DNA of 25,608 nucleotides from Enterovibrio sp051650965 (GCA_051650965.1 JBOFRL010000031.1:1-25608), one strand, 5' to 3'; counted from the first letter of the stretch, positions 1 through 8,268 are shown. Translations and numbers: made by a program. Notes: generated from the letters alone by a model not told the origin.

Positions 1-138
1 GGAGTTTATGAAGCAAGATGTGACGGCTTACATGAAATATTACAACTTGGAGCGGCTGCATTCTGCTAATGACGATCTGTCTCCGGTAGAGTTTGAGAAT
101 TCTCAAGTAAAAGTGTCCAGTTTGAGTTGACCAGTACA
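1..138 (+). mobile_element. Right end of an IS3-family insertion sequence
   Basis: The stretch encodes the last part of an IS3-type transposase and then a probable terminal inverted repeat at about 110-138. Read on the minus strand the element begins TGTACTGGTCAACTC, in line with the TG...CA termini of IS3-family elements. It ends at about 138; from 141 the sequence is IS256-type transposase code. The simplest reading is an IS3 element inserted into an older IS256-type element. The left end lies outside the window, so I cannot say whether the element is complete. Confidence 0.75.
2..130 (+). CDS. IS3-family transposase OrfB, C-terminal end (partial at window edge)
   Basis: Only the last 42 residues are in the window, in the frame that starts at base 2 and stops with TGA at 128-130. 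The segment contains YMKYYNLERLHSANDDLSP, typical of the C-terminal end of IS3-family integrase-core (rve, DDE) transposases. There the YN.xRxH...L.SP.EFE pattern lies just after the catalytic glutamate. The stop codon falls inside the terminal inverted repeat, as is usual for this family. The catalytic residues are upstream of the window. The product would be the integrase half of the OrfAB fusion transposase. Whether the gene is intact cannot be told from this fragment. Confidence 0.8.
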   Translation, partial: EFMKQDVTAYMKYYNLERLHSANDDLSPVEFENSQVKVSSLS

Positions 139-140
139 GT

Positions 141-728
141 GCGAAATTTTGGCTTGGCGTGCTGACTGAGCTGCAAAATCGTGGCATTAAAGACATTTTG
201 ATCGCCTGCATTGATGGACTAAAAGGCTTTCCTGATGCCGTGCGCACGGTTTTTCCTGACACACAAATTCAGCTTTGCATCGTGCACATGGTAAGAAATT
301 CAATGAGATATGTTGTATGGAAGGATTATAAAGCCGTCACGACCGATCTTAAGAAAATTTACCAGTCGGCCACCGAGGAAGAAGCGCTGCTAGCACTAGA
401 AAGTTTTGCGACGAAATGGGATGAAAAATACCCTCAGATCAGCCGTTCGTGGGCGGCGCATTGGCCAGATCTCAACACGCTATTTGGTTATCCTGTTGAT
501 ATCAAAAGAGCAATTTATACGACTAATGCCATCGAATCTTTAAACAGCGTGATCCGCAAAGCTATCAAGAAACGCAAGCTATTCCCAAGCGATGAGTCGG
601 CGAAAAAAGTGATTTTTTTAGCGATCCAGGATGCCAGCAAAAAATGGACGATGCCCATTCAAAACTGGCGGCTGGCCATGAATCGCTTTATGATCATGTT
701 TGAAGAGCGATTAACCCAGTATTTATAA
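141..728 (+). pseudogene. IS256-family (Mutator-type) transposase, 5' truncated
   Basis: The reading frame is open from about 141 (AKFWLGVLTELQNRG) to the TAA at 726-728, giving about 195 residues; full-length IS256 transposases have about 400. The kept part shows the family hallmarks: IDGLKGFPDAV with the second catalytic Asp, the LCIVHMVRN segment (Cys and His of the C-x2-H motif), and YTTNAIESLNS with the catalytic Glu. The first catalytic Asp and the DNA-binding N-terminus are missing, so the fragment should be inactive. A GTG at 159 could formally start a 189-residue product. However, transposase homology continues upstream of it to the IS3 junction, so 159 is not a natural start. Confidence 0.85.
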
Positions 729-733
729 CTAAA

Positions 734-762
734 GGCATTTACACAGAATTATTTACAGGGTC
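734..762. repeat. Right terminal inverted repeat of the IS256-family element
   Basis: The segment begins GGCATTTACACAGAATTATT and ends ACAGGGTCC. It lies 6 bases after the transposase stop codon, where IS256-family right repeats usually sit. The matching left repeat is not in the window, so the exact outer boundary and the target duplication cannot be fixed. Confidence 0.6.
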
Positions 763-1463
763 CCATCAGAATTTTGTGAGTTTTTGTTATCAGCATCTTT
801 ATTTGTCGCAGTGCGTATTGCCGTTAGAGTATTTTGCAGATCTCCATCTCTGGATGATGTGTCTAAGCGAAGCATTGCTTCCTCAAAATCTCCGTTGTCG
901 ATGGCCTCTTTAATTTTTGTGGCAGCTAAGTTTCTGCTGCCTTCATCATAAGGGAAGGCCTCCCAAGTTTCTCGCTCTGTCATGTCAGAGCAAATTTGGG
1001 CGAGTAGTTCTTGAAGTTTATCTTTGGGATAGCAAAATTTATCTGAACCGGTTGGTGGGGCTTGAATGCTATTACTAGCAGAAGCTGCTGTTTCGCTGCG
1101 AGCACTGCGTATTGCCGCTAAGGTTTGGAGTAAATTTCCCTGTATAGAACAAACATCTATACGAAGCCAGGCCTCTTTCAGATCGCCTTTATTAACAGCT
1201 TCTTCTATCTTCCTGATGGCTAAATTTCTGCTCTCTTGCTCTGGAGGGAAAGCTTCTTTGATTTCTTGAAGCGTTAGCGTAAAGCCGACTTTTTTCAGCA
1301 ATGCTAAAAGGTTAACATCTGTATCGTGAGAGCTGTCAGAGTTTGTTTGTGGTGACTCCCGACAATTTCTGGCAGTCGCTGTTGCAAATCGCTTTTCACG
1401 TTCGCCCATTAATGGCGACGTCTGAGCTTCCAAAAATGACGCGGCATTTCCAATCGGCAACAT
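753..1463 (-). CDS. Unrecognised protein with a 70-residue tandem duplication, 3' end cut by IS
   Basis: I do not recognise the family. The 236-residue product has a polar N-terminus of about 50 residues without a signal peptide. Two copies of a 70-residue unit follow, residues 52-121 and 150-219, which align without gaps at 34 of 70 identities by hand count. Conserved positions include EAFP, SRNLA, KI-EA, GD-EA-LR-D and TL-AIR-A, consistent with a small all-helical repeat. A short Ser/Pro linker joins the copies. The ATG at 1461-1463 is the first Met; the Shine-Dalgarno is weak (AAGAG). The stop TAA at 753-755 lies inside the IS256-type inverted repeat, so the last residues come from the insertion sequence and the original C-terminus is lost. 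A role as an effector or adaptor is only a guess from the neighbourhood. Confidence 0.65.
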   Translation of the reverse strand: MLPIGNAASFLEAQTSPLMGEREKRFATATARNCRESPQTNSDSSHDTDVNLLALLKKVGFTLTLQEIKEAFPPEQESRNLAIRKIEEAVNKGDLKEAWLRIDVCSIQGNLLQTLAAIRSARSETAASASNSIQAPPTGSDKFCYPKDKLQELLAQICSDMTERETWEAFPYDEGSRNLAATKIKEAIDNGDFEEAMLRLDTSSRDGDLQNTLTAIRTATNKDADNKNSQNSDGTL

Positions 1464-1724
1464 GGCTTTGCTCTTGTTAGATATGAAAAAGGTTTATCTT
1501 AATCTTTTATAAAGCGTATCGAATAATGAAATATTCTGATGAATGTCTTTGCTGATAGTGCCAAAAAGCTTATTTTGGTTTATCAAAGACGTGCTTTGGG
1601 ACAATGTTATCTTTTCGCAAAGCTTTCTTCATGCTTTAAGCATTAATAGGTTAATTAAGTTAGCGACTATCACAACAAGCCAAGTGGAGTCTGGAATAAT
1701 TAACCACTGCAGCAAGGGTAGGCT
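1464..1724. other. AT-rich divergent intergenic region
   Basis: This 261-base stretch separates the minus-strand repeat protein gene from the plus-strand 1118-residue gene and should hold both promoters. It is AT-rich. I see no clear promoter boxes, no palindrome and no convincing small gene. A 76-codon open frame starting at 1543 runs into the next gene in another frame and has no family features. Confidence 0.4.
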
Positions 1725-4700
1725 GTGTACATTAACAAAGATCGCGTTTCATTCAATGATTATTGCGCAATAAACGCTGAGATTAACGCCAAGGTCAGCG
1801 AGGTTCATGCTTTAAAGGAGAAGAAAAAAGAGCTACTTCTTAAAAAGGCTGAGCTAATTCAAAACCAGCACCGAAAAAAGTCTGTTCAAGGCAACAAGCT
1901 TGCTCTATTAAAGCAGCAAATAATGCAGCTAGATAAGCGCCTTGAGCACCTTAAAAAGGTAGAGCTTCCCCATTTATATGCGTTAGATAGCGCCTTGCTC
2001 AACAAAGCAAAAGTCATCGATGAGAGTGAGTTCATTCCTCATGGCTTTCTGGGGAAAGCTATTTTAAATATCAGTTCTTGTATTTTGCTGCCTTTTGTAA
2101 AAATTGGGCAGTTGGTTGATCGCTACCCTGCGCAATCTTGCATGCTATTGGCTGCCACTTACCTTGGGACGAGTGCATTTGCCGCCCCTTTGCACAGTAT
2201 TTCTGAAGCTAAATCCATCCCACATAAGCCTAAGCCACTTAAAACGGCTGCGGAGCCAGACGCAAGCGAAGCAAAAGAACACTATCACCACAGCTTTAAT
2301 GAAACCAAGGAGTGGTGTGAAGAACATCCAGAGCACCAGCAAGGCTGCTTGGTAAGGATGCATAAGCTGGCGAGCAATGATACTGCCGAGGCCAAAACAT
2401 TCATCTATGAACAGCTTGCTGAGCAAATTGCGCCGGTGCTTGAAGAAATCAATGAGTTGATGGATGGTTGGCAAAACGTACAGCAGCAATTGGATGATTT
2501 TATAGCAGATCCAACACAGATAGTTGGTGATGGCGTATTTGATTATGAGCTTGCTAAAAATTTATGTGAGCAAATGAAAGATGAGGCTGAATGCGCAAAA
2601 GCGATGCTTGGGGCTATTTCTGGTGCAGATGAAAGCGCAGCAATTGCCTATTTAAAGGCAAATTTTCAAAATTTACAGGGCGGTGTTGATCAGCAAATTC
2701 TAGCGCTCAATGGTATTGCAGAAGATCTTGTTAGCTATCAGCAACACGCGAGTAAAAATAGAGAAAAACGATCTACTCAAGAGCATGAAGAAGATTGCAG
2801 CCAACACTCTCCCAACACTTTTCATGGCCTGCAAGCACACAGTCGCTGCGCTTTAAAAAAAGTTGGCCATCATGTTGAAGATCTAAAAAGAGGGCCTCAG
2901 GCAAAAGAAGTCTTTAGTGGCGAGGTGCTAAGTGAGCTTAAGACGTTGATCCCAGCGCTTAAATTTGGAGATACCATTGTCAAGTTTGCTTCCTCCATCG
3001 GCAACCATACGGAGCATGGACAGAGCTTATTAAAGCATGTGCTTGGATTTGAAGGAAAAGAAGAGGCTCATAAAGAGGCTGATGGTGTTTGCGGATTAAC
3101 GCACATTTTGAATCCTGCGGAAATGGCTAACGATATGCTAGATGAGTTATTGACCGACATCAGTCATCTCGTCAACGACAGGTATTTAACCGAGCCGATG
3201 TCGAAGTTATTCAGAAAATCATTTCTTGATCACTATAGAACAAATTTCCCTAAAAACGGCTGGGAAGGCTTCAAGCAAGGCTTTATTGCGAACTGGAAAG
3301 GAGGGCCAATAGAAGGGGCTTTGCTGGTCACAGCTATCGATGATATTGCGAATGGCAGAACGGAGTCGAGTTTAACTCCAAGTCAAGTGCATGGTTTAAT
3401 GCTTGGAAGCACTCTTTGGCGGGATGTGTTAGCATTTATATTTCCCGAAAAAGGGGGGCTAGATTCTGTTTTTGCATTAGGAAAAGCCATTTTAGAATCA
3501 AGAGCACATTTTTGTGATTATGTGCAAACGGCGGCTAATGTTGCATTAGCATTTCACGCTTCTGAAGGTGCTGCTGGCGAAAATGTAGGCAGTAAAATGC
3601 GAATTAACAGTGTGAAATCAATTCGTAGTAATGCACTACGCTATCAATCAAAGCATGGTGAAAAAATTTATAGCGCGATAAAAAAATCAGAAAGTAAGTT
3701 CAAAAACTCCCTTGTTGAAATAAAAGAAGATGCTCAGCATATTGCAAGCAATCAAATCAAGCGCAAGGCAAGTCCTGCAGAGTTAAGCAACGAAGGCCTG
3801 CCAATTTTAGAAATCGCAGAAGAACAATCTATCCCTTGTGGTAAAGGTGGTAGCTGCATATTAGAGCGGGAAGCCACAGACACACTAGAGTACGACTTCA
3901 CAAAAACTGCTGCTGACATGGTGCTGATGGAAGGAAGTGGCGGTTTTACCATTAAAGAGTTAAAAAATGGCGCAACTGTAACGTTACTGCGTGATTTGGA
4001 GCAAGGTGAATATACATCGCGCGTGACCTTTTACTTTTCCGATGAAAATATGCGTGCAGGAAAATTCTCGTCAGACTCTTCTTCATTACTTATTGATCTC
4101 ATTGCAGAAATGGAAGTATCAGATAAAGCAATTTTTCATCTTGGTGAGACTGCGTTAACGGAGCGCATCTTAGCCATGGAGAGCCACGGCCACACGCCTT
4201 TTATTGATCTTATGAGAAATAGTGTAATTACAAGCGAAGTGGTTAAAGGCGGAGATATTACGATTTATTCTGACGGCCATTACAGTGTATCAAGCAAAAC
4301 GAGAGTCGCTCAAGAAAGTTACATGGCAGAAAAAATAGAGCTTGCTGAAAAAAAAGTAAAACTTCGTTGTCGGCGGGGAGATGAGGCATGTATCTCTGGA
4401 AAAATGGAAAAGCTTGGGCTTGGTGGAACGAGTGCAAGAGAGTCTAAGGCGGAAGTTTTTCGCAATCAGCTACGAAGAACTGTGCGCCCGCAAGGAAAAC
4501 CCGCGTGGAACCGTGCTCAGCCTCCTCAAAGCAGGTTTACAAGTAGCAGAAGAATGACCAGCTATGGCAAAGAGCGTGGGTTTGATGCGTATGATTTAGT
4601 GCATGAGACCGCCAGAAAAGAAGCAATAAGAAAAGCCGCACAACGAGAAGCCGCAAGAACTCAACGCATCGCTGAGCAACAAAAGGCAGCCAATAAAGCG

Positions 4701-5081
4701 CACCGAGATCTTTTAGCTCGCGTTCGCTATGAGGAAAGTCACCCAGATAAGAGCGGCTTGAGCGCTATCATCTACTATAAAGATGGTAAGCCGGTTCATC
4801 TTGAAGCAGGCGCGCCTTTAACCGCAAAAGAAAGAATGGCTCGGATCAGATTTAAAAATCAAAAAGCTCAAAATGAAAAATTGCTTAACAATCAACGAGA
4901 GTTTGATGTGATCGCTAATCGTAGGCCTCTTTTACAAAGCCGCGCCGAAGGCCAAAATAAAGCCGATCATAGTAAAAACTATCCTTCAAATAGGCATGGG
5001 GCAAATAAAGATTATAAGAAGCATGCGCATCCAGTTCAGCTGGAAAAAGGAAGCAGGTTGCCTGTTTTAAAGCAAACATAA
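1725..5081 (+). CDS. Large orphan protein with coiled coil, signal-like segment and paired cysteines
   Basis: I do not recognise this 1118-residue protein. The GTG start at 1725 is supported by AAGGG at 1714-1718, six bases upstream. Residues 16-82 are rich in Lys, Glu and Leu with coiled-coil character. Residues 108-131 are moderately hydrophobic. Residues 137-155 form a hydrophobic stretch ending TSAFAAPL, which looks like an internal signal or membrane-insertion segment. Cysteines after it occur in close pairs (EWCEEHPEHQQGC, LCEQMKDEAEC, PCGKGGSC, RCRRGDEAC), suggesting disulfides outside the cytoplasm. REKR-S at 346-350 matches a furin-type site. Residues 950-1118 are basic, with a long charged helix. 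It is preceded by an IS-damaged gene and followed, tail to tail, by mngR. A secreted or host-directed protein is possible, but no catalytic motif is visible. Confidence 0.8.
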   Translation: MYINKDRVSFNDYCAINAEINAKVSEVHALKEKKKELLLKKAELIQNQHRKKSVQGNKLALLKQQIMQLDKRLEHLKKVELPHLYALDSALLNKAKVIDESEFIPHGFLGKAILNISSCILLPFVKIGQLVDRYPAQSCMLLAATYLGTSAFAAPLHSISEAKSIPHKPKPLKTAAEPDASEAKEHYHHSFNETKEWCEEHPEHQQGCLVRMHKLASNDTAEAKTFIYEQLAEQIAPVLEEINELMDGWQNVQQQLDDFIADPTQIVGDGVFDYELAKNLCEQMKDEAECAKAMLGAISGADESAAIAYLKANFQNLQGGVDQQILALNGIAEDLVSYQQHASKNREKRSTQEHEEDCSQHSPNTFHGLQAHSRCALKKVGHHVEDLKRGPQAKEVFSGEVLSELKTLIPALKFGDTIVKFASSIGNHTEHGQSLLKHVLGFEGKEEAHKEADGVCGLTHILNPAEMANDMLDELLTDISHLVNDRYLTEPMSKLFRKSFLDHYRTNFPKNGWEGFKQGFIANWKGGPIEGALLVTAIDDIANGRTESSLTPSQVHGLMLGSTLWRDVLAFIFPEKGGLDSVFALGKAILESRAHFCDYVQTAANVALAFHASEGAAGENVGSKMRINSVKSIRSNALRYQSKHGEKIYSAIKKSESKFKNSLVEIKEDAQHIASNQIKRKASPAELSNEGLPILEIAEEQSIPCGKGGSCILEREATDTLEYDFTKTAADMVLMEGSGGFTIKELKNGATVTLLRDLEQGEYTSRVTFYFSDENMRAGKFSSDSSSLLIDLIAEMEVSDKAIFHLGETALTERILAMESHGHTPFIDLMRNSVITSEVVKGGDITIYSDGHYSVSSKTRVAQESYMAEKIELAEKKVKLRCRRGDEACISGKMEKLGLGGTSARESKAEVFRNQLRRTVRPQGKPAWNRAQPPQSRFTSSRRMTSYGKERGFDAYDLVHETARKEAIRKAAQREAARTQRIAEQQKAANKAHRDLLARVRYEESHPDKSGLSAIIYYKDGKPVHLEAGAPLTAKERMARIRFKNQKAQNEKLLNNQREFDVIANRRPLLQSRAEGQNKADHSKNYPSNRHGANKDYKKHAHPVQLEKGSRLPVLKQT

Positions 5082-5126
5082 TTTCTTAGATTTTTAACTG
5101 TGATTTTTTCACCAATAAATTGGCCG

Positions 5127-5148
5127 TGGCTGTACCGTAGCACAGCCA
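5127..5148. other. Hairpin between the convergent ends of the 1118-residue gene and mngR
   Basis: TGGCTGT at 5127-5133 pairs perfectly with ACAGCCA at 5142-5148 over an 8-base loop. It lies 45 bases after the upstream stop codon and just beyond the mngR stop at 5156. Neither side has a good U-run, so it is only a candidate two-way transcript end. Confidence 0.35.
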
Positions 5149-5155
5149 AATCTGG

Positions 5156-5884
5156 TTATCGATTTTGTGAACGGTGGCGCTTTGCAACCAGCGTAAACTT
5201 GTAGTCCGTTGATTTAAAATAATTTTTGCTGTATTCAAATACCACGCCGCCTTGCAAATAGCCGCGCGTGCGTTTTTTGATGATAGGCTGACTCGGGTCG
5301 ATGTGCAGCAGATCTGCAATATTTTGCGGCGGCAGCACCGGAATGATCTCTTGCTCGCTGCGGTCGATGATCATCCCCTTATCATGCTCGATATAGTGGT
5401 ATTTTGAGCCCTGCATCACCTGATAAGTGAGATCGGGAAAAAGCTCGGTCGGCAGCCACGTCTCTTCCACCGTGATCGGATCATCGCCAAGATAGCGCAC
5501 CCGTTTGACATAAAAAACGCGGTCATCTTCTTTGATATTGAGGCGGTCGGCGATGCTGAGCGAGGCGCGCTGCACCTCAAAAGCGAGCACGTCGCTGTGG
5601 GTAGTTTTATCAAGATGCGCCCACTTTTCGGCAAAACTAGTCTGCTGATAGATATCATAATCGACCTTGCTCTCTTTGACGTAAGTGCCGCTGCCTTGGA
5701 TGCTCTCAAGCTCGCCGCTGTCGATGAGCTGCTTGAGCGCTTGGCGCACGGTCACCCTGCTACAAGAAAACACTTTACGCAGCTGCGCTTCAGAGGGGAG
5801 AGCGCTCCCAGCTTCATATTCGCCTTCATTGATCTTGTCCCGAATTGCGTTTGCAATGTGACGATACATTGGCAACCTTGCCAT
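5156..5884 (-). CDS. mngR: GntR/HutC-family regulator of mannosylglycerate catabolism
   Basis: The 242-residue protein closely resembles E. coli MngR (FarR), the repressor of mannosylglycerate uptake and hydrolysis. Residues 1-70 form a GntR winged helix, with YRHIANAIRDKI, SCSRVTVRQALKQL and IQGSGTYVKE. Residues 85-235 form a UTRA ligand domain, with RVFYVKRVRYLG, IDRSEQEIIPV and VFEYSKNYFKS. I chose ATG at 5882-5884 (reading MARLPMYRHI) because AGGGG lies 5 bases upstream; a GTG two codons earlier (5888-5890) would overlap that ribosome binding site. The gene diverges from mngA, and the region between is rich in AATACAA repeats, its likely operators. By family analogy, binding of the phosphorylated sugar or a related ligand would release DNA. 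The functional call rests on sequence resemblance and linkage to mngAB. Confidence 0.93.
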   Translation of the reverse strand: MARLPMYRHIANAIRDKINEGEYEAGSALPSEAQLRKVFSCSRVTVRQALKQLIDSGELESIQGSGTYVKESKVDYDIYQQTSFAEKWAHLDKTTHSDVLAFEVQRASLSIADRLNIKEDDRVFYVKRVRYLGDDPITVEETWLPTELFPDLTYQVMQGSKYHYIEHDKGMIIDRSEQEIIPVLPPQNIADLLHIDPSQPIIKKRTRGYLQGGVVFEYSKNYFKSTDYKFTLVAKRHRSQNR

Positions 5885-6175
5885 ATTCACCCCTAAAACA
5901 ATACAAATTTTCGCCGCACGTGCGCTTAAGAAAAATTTGCCTTAAGCGCTCAAGCGCGGAAAAACGCCTTGCCCATATTCAGATAATACAAATTAAGATC
6001 AGCATAACAAATAATCACTTGAGAAAAGAAGTACAAAATATTTAGTAGCAATACAACTACAATACAAGCTATAGTACAAGTAAGATTAGTTTTACAAAGT
6101 GTATGTATTGTATAGGTATTGTTTGCGCCGCGATTGAGATGCAGCAATACCAATCGAGATAAAGGGATAAACGTT
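5885..6175. promoter_or_regulatory. mngR-mngA divergent control region with AATACAA repeats
   Basis: The 291-base gap holds four copies of AATACAA (5900-5906, 5985-5991, 6050-6056, 6061-6067). A related TAGTACAAG lies at 6072-6080, and TATTGTATAG (6106-6115) carries the motif in the other orientation. HutC-type GntR regulators bind short A/T-rich inverted sites of this general type, so MngR operators are likely here. The copies nearest mngA (6050-6120) overlap where its promoter should lie. The exact -35 and -10 boxes are not clear to me. Confidence 0.5.
5915..5957. repeat. Cluster of inverted repeats in the mngR leader
   Basis: GCGCTTAAG (5922-5930) and CTTAAGCGC (5941-5949) form a perfect 9-bp inverted repeat with a 10-base spacer. 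It overlaps a perfect 10-bp palindrome CGCACGTGCG (5915-5924) on one side and GCGCT-CA-AGCGC (5946-5957) on the other. The three can fold in mutually exclusive ways. They lie 31-73 bases before the mngR start, so they could be a regulator site or an RNA structure in the mngR leader. Confidence 0.5.
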
Positions 6176-8122
6176 ATGAAATTAACCTCGCTTACCCATC
6201 CATCACTGATCAATCTTCAAACCACGTTTGAAAGCCGTGATGCCGCGATCCGCACTCTTGCCGAGCAGCTCCATCTGCAAGGAAAGCTGCATGACAAAGA
6301 TCAATTTTTACAAGCCGTGTTTGCTCGTGAGGAGCAAGGACCAACGGCGCTCGGCGAAGGGATCGCAGTACCGCACGGCAAAACGGATGCGGTAAAAGAG
6401 GCCGCCTTTGCTGTGGCCACGCTCAAAGAGAATTTGCAGTGGCAGGGCATTGATGGCGACGAAGATGTTAACCTGATCTTTTTACTGGCAATTCCAAACT
6501 CAGAAGCGGGCTCCACCCATATGCAGCTACTGACGCATTTAACCACAACGCTGGTTGACGATAGCGTGCGTGAAGCGGTGCTTAATGCAACTTCCACCGA
6601 CGAGCTGCTTGCGCTACTCGATGCGCCGATGCCAGAAGAGACGGGAGCACAAGCGTGCTGCGTTAATGCCGACGCGCCGACCATCGTTTGTGTGACGGCG
6701 TGTCCAGCTGGCATCGCGCACACCTACATGGCTGCAGAATACCTTGAAAAAACAGGCAAAAAACTTGGGATCAACGTCCATGTTGAAAAGCAGGGCGCCA
6801 ATGGCATTGAAGATCGCCTGACCGCCGAGCAGCTTAACAAAGCCGACGCCTGCGTATTTGCTGCAGAAGTGGCCATCAAAGAAGTCGAGCGTTTCAACGG
6901 CATTCCATGCGTCAAAGTGCCGGTTGCTGAGCCCATTCGCCACGCTGAGCGCATTTTGCAAGAAGCGATTGAAGCGGGAAAAAATGGCGCAGGCGCCGAG
7001 CGCGCAGTCGCAACCGATGCGCCAACGTCGCGCAATTCGTGGAAAACGGACGTGAAACAGGCGCTATTGTCTGGGATCTCGTTTGCCGTGCCATTAATTG
7101 TTGCGGGCGGCACCGTGCTCGCTATCACCGTACTGCTTTCGCGTATCAATCCTGAAATGCTGGCGCTGTATAACGAGGCTGACAGCTGGCTTAACATGTA
7201 CCGCAAACTTGGCGGCGGGCTGCTTGGCACCTTGATGGTACCAGTGCTGGCCGCTTACATCGCTTACTCATTGGCCGACAAACCGGCGTTAGGGCCAGGC
7301 TTTGCGGCAGGTCTTGCAGCAAACTTGATTGGCGCAGGGTTTCTTGGCGGCGTCGCTGGCGGTTTGCTGGCCGGTTATTTCATGCGCTGGGTCAAGGAAA
7401 ACGTGCGCGTCAGCCCTGCCTTTAACGGCTTTTTAACCTTCTACCTTTATCCCGTGCTCGGCACCTTAGTGGTGGGCTCCTTGATGCTGTTTGTGGTCGG
7501 AAAGCCCGTTGCGTGGCTCAACCAAAGCTTGGCTGATTTCCTCAATGGTCTCTCAGGCACCAACGGCATCATTTTGGGCGCGGTGATCGGTCTCTTTGTA
7601 TCAGCCGATCTAGGCGGACCCATCAACAAAGCAGCCTACCTTTTTTGCGTGGGAGCGATGGCCAACGGCAACTTCGTCCCTTACGCCATCTTTGCTTCGG
7701 TGAAAATGGTCTCGGCGTTCACGGTAACATTCTCTACCATGCTGCGTCCGCGCATTTTCAAAGATTTTGAAATCGAAACCGGCAAATCAACGTGGCTGCT
7801 TGGCCTTGCGGGGATCACCGAAGGCGCTATCCCGATGGCGATTGAAGATCCGATGCGCGTGATTGGCTCATTCCTCGTTGGCTCTGCTGTGTGCGGCGCG
7901 CTGGTTGGCGCAGCGGGAATTGGCTTGCAAGCGCCAGGTGCGGGTATCGTTTCGCTGTTTTTGCTTGATCACAGCCCACAAATTGGCGCTGTTGGCGCAG
8001 GTCTTATCTGGTTTGGCGCCGCGCTTGTCGGCACGCTGATCTCAACAATCATGCTGATCGCTTGGCGCACCCACGCGGTGAAAAATGGCCACGTTGACGT
8101 GCAAGTAGCAGCGTCTAACTAG
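6176..8122 (+). CDS. mngA: PTS 2-O-alpha-mannosyl-D-glycerate transporter, EIIABC
   Basis: This fructose-family phosphotransferase permease takes up mannosylglycerate and phosphorylates it on the mannose. The 648 residues compare with about 658 in E. coli MngA. EIIA spans about residues 1-150, with phospho-acceptor His67 in IAVPHGK. EIIB spans about 160-270, with phosphocysteine Cys176 in VTACPAGIAHTYMA. The membrane EIIC domain spans about 300-640 and contains the SADLGGPINKAAY and GITEGAIPMAIEDP segments typical of fructose-type EIIC. I chose ATG 6176, preceded by AAAGGG, rather than an upstream in-frame start at 6119, because EIIA homology begins there. It is followed by mngB after 146 bases containing a hairpin, and is presumably controlled by MngR. 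No key residue is missing. Confidence 0.95.
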   Translation: MKLTSLTHPSLINLQTTFESRDAAIRTLAEQLHLQGKLHDKDQFLQAVFAREEQGPTALGEGIAVPHGKTDAVKEAAFAVATLKENLQWQGIDGDEDVNLIFLLAIPNSEAGSTHMQLLTHLTTTLVDDSVREAVLNATSTDELLALLDAPMPEETGAQACCVNADAPTIVCVTACPAGIAHTYMAAEYLEKTGKKLGINVHVEKQGANGIEDRLTAEQLNKADACVFAAEVAIKEVERFNGIPCVKVPVAEPIRHAERILQEAIEAGKNGAGAERAVATDAPTSRNSWKTDVKQALLSGISFAVPLIVAGGTVLAITVLLSRINPEMLALYNEADSWLNMYRKLGGGLLGTLMVPVLAAYIAYSLADKPALGPGFAAGLAANLIGAGFLGGVAGGLLAGYFMRWVKENVRVSPAFNGFLTFYLYPVLGTLVVGSLMLFVVGKPVAWLNQSLADFLNGLSGTNGIILGAVIGLFVSADLGGPINKAAYLFCVGAMANGNFVPYAIFASVKMVSAFTVTFSTMLRPRIFKDFEIETGKSTWLLGLAGITEGAIPMAIEDPMRVIGSFLVGSAVCGALVGAAGIGLQAPGAGIVSLFLLDHSPQIGAVGAGLIWFGAALVGTLISTIMLIAWRTHAVKNGHVDVQVAASN

Positions 8123-8146
8123 AGACAAAACACAGAACTTACTTTA

Positions 8147-8174
8147 ACGTTCGCGGCCAGCTAGCGGCGAACGT
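8147..8174. other. Hairpin in the mngA-mngB gap
   Basis: ACGTTCGC (8147-8154) pairs exactly with GCGAACGT (8167-8174) over a 12-base loop, 25 bases after the mngA stop codon. There is no T-run, so it is not an ordinary terminator. It could protect the 3' end of the mngA message or set the mngA:mngB ratio. The rest of the 146-base gap contains an in-frame upstream extension of mngB that lacks homology. Confidence 0.5.
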
Positions 8175-8268
8175 GCAAAATTTCGTTTCACATTCAATTT
8201 TTAACTCGAGCTTTTTTGCCGGTTTAGCTGCGGCTAACAACGTAAATCGCTTTATAGGTATTAAGACT

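Larger units (their letters stand above)
139..762 (+). mobile_element. 3' half of an IS256-family insertion sequence
   Basis: This remnant contains the C-terminal half of a Mutator-type transposase gene and a right terminal inverted repeat at about 734-762. Its outer end reads on the minus strand as GACCCTGTAAATAATTCTGT, close to the ends of many IS256-family elements. The left half has been separated from it by the IS3-type element that ends at 138, or lost. The right end abuts the 3' end of the minus-strand gene at 753-1463 and supplies that gene's stop codon. Confidence 0.75.

Noticed and set aside
1543..1773. 76-codon open frame before the 1118-residue gene
   Set aside because: AT-rich intergenic sequence with no ribosome binding site; it runs into the better-supported gene in a different frame.
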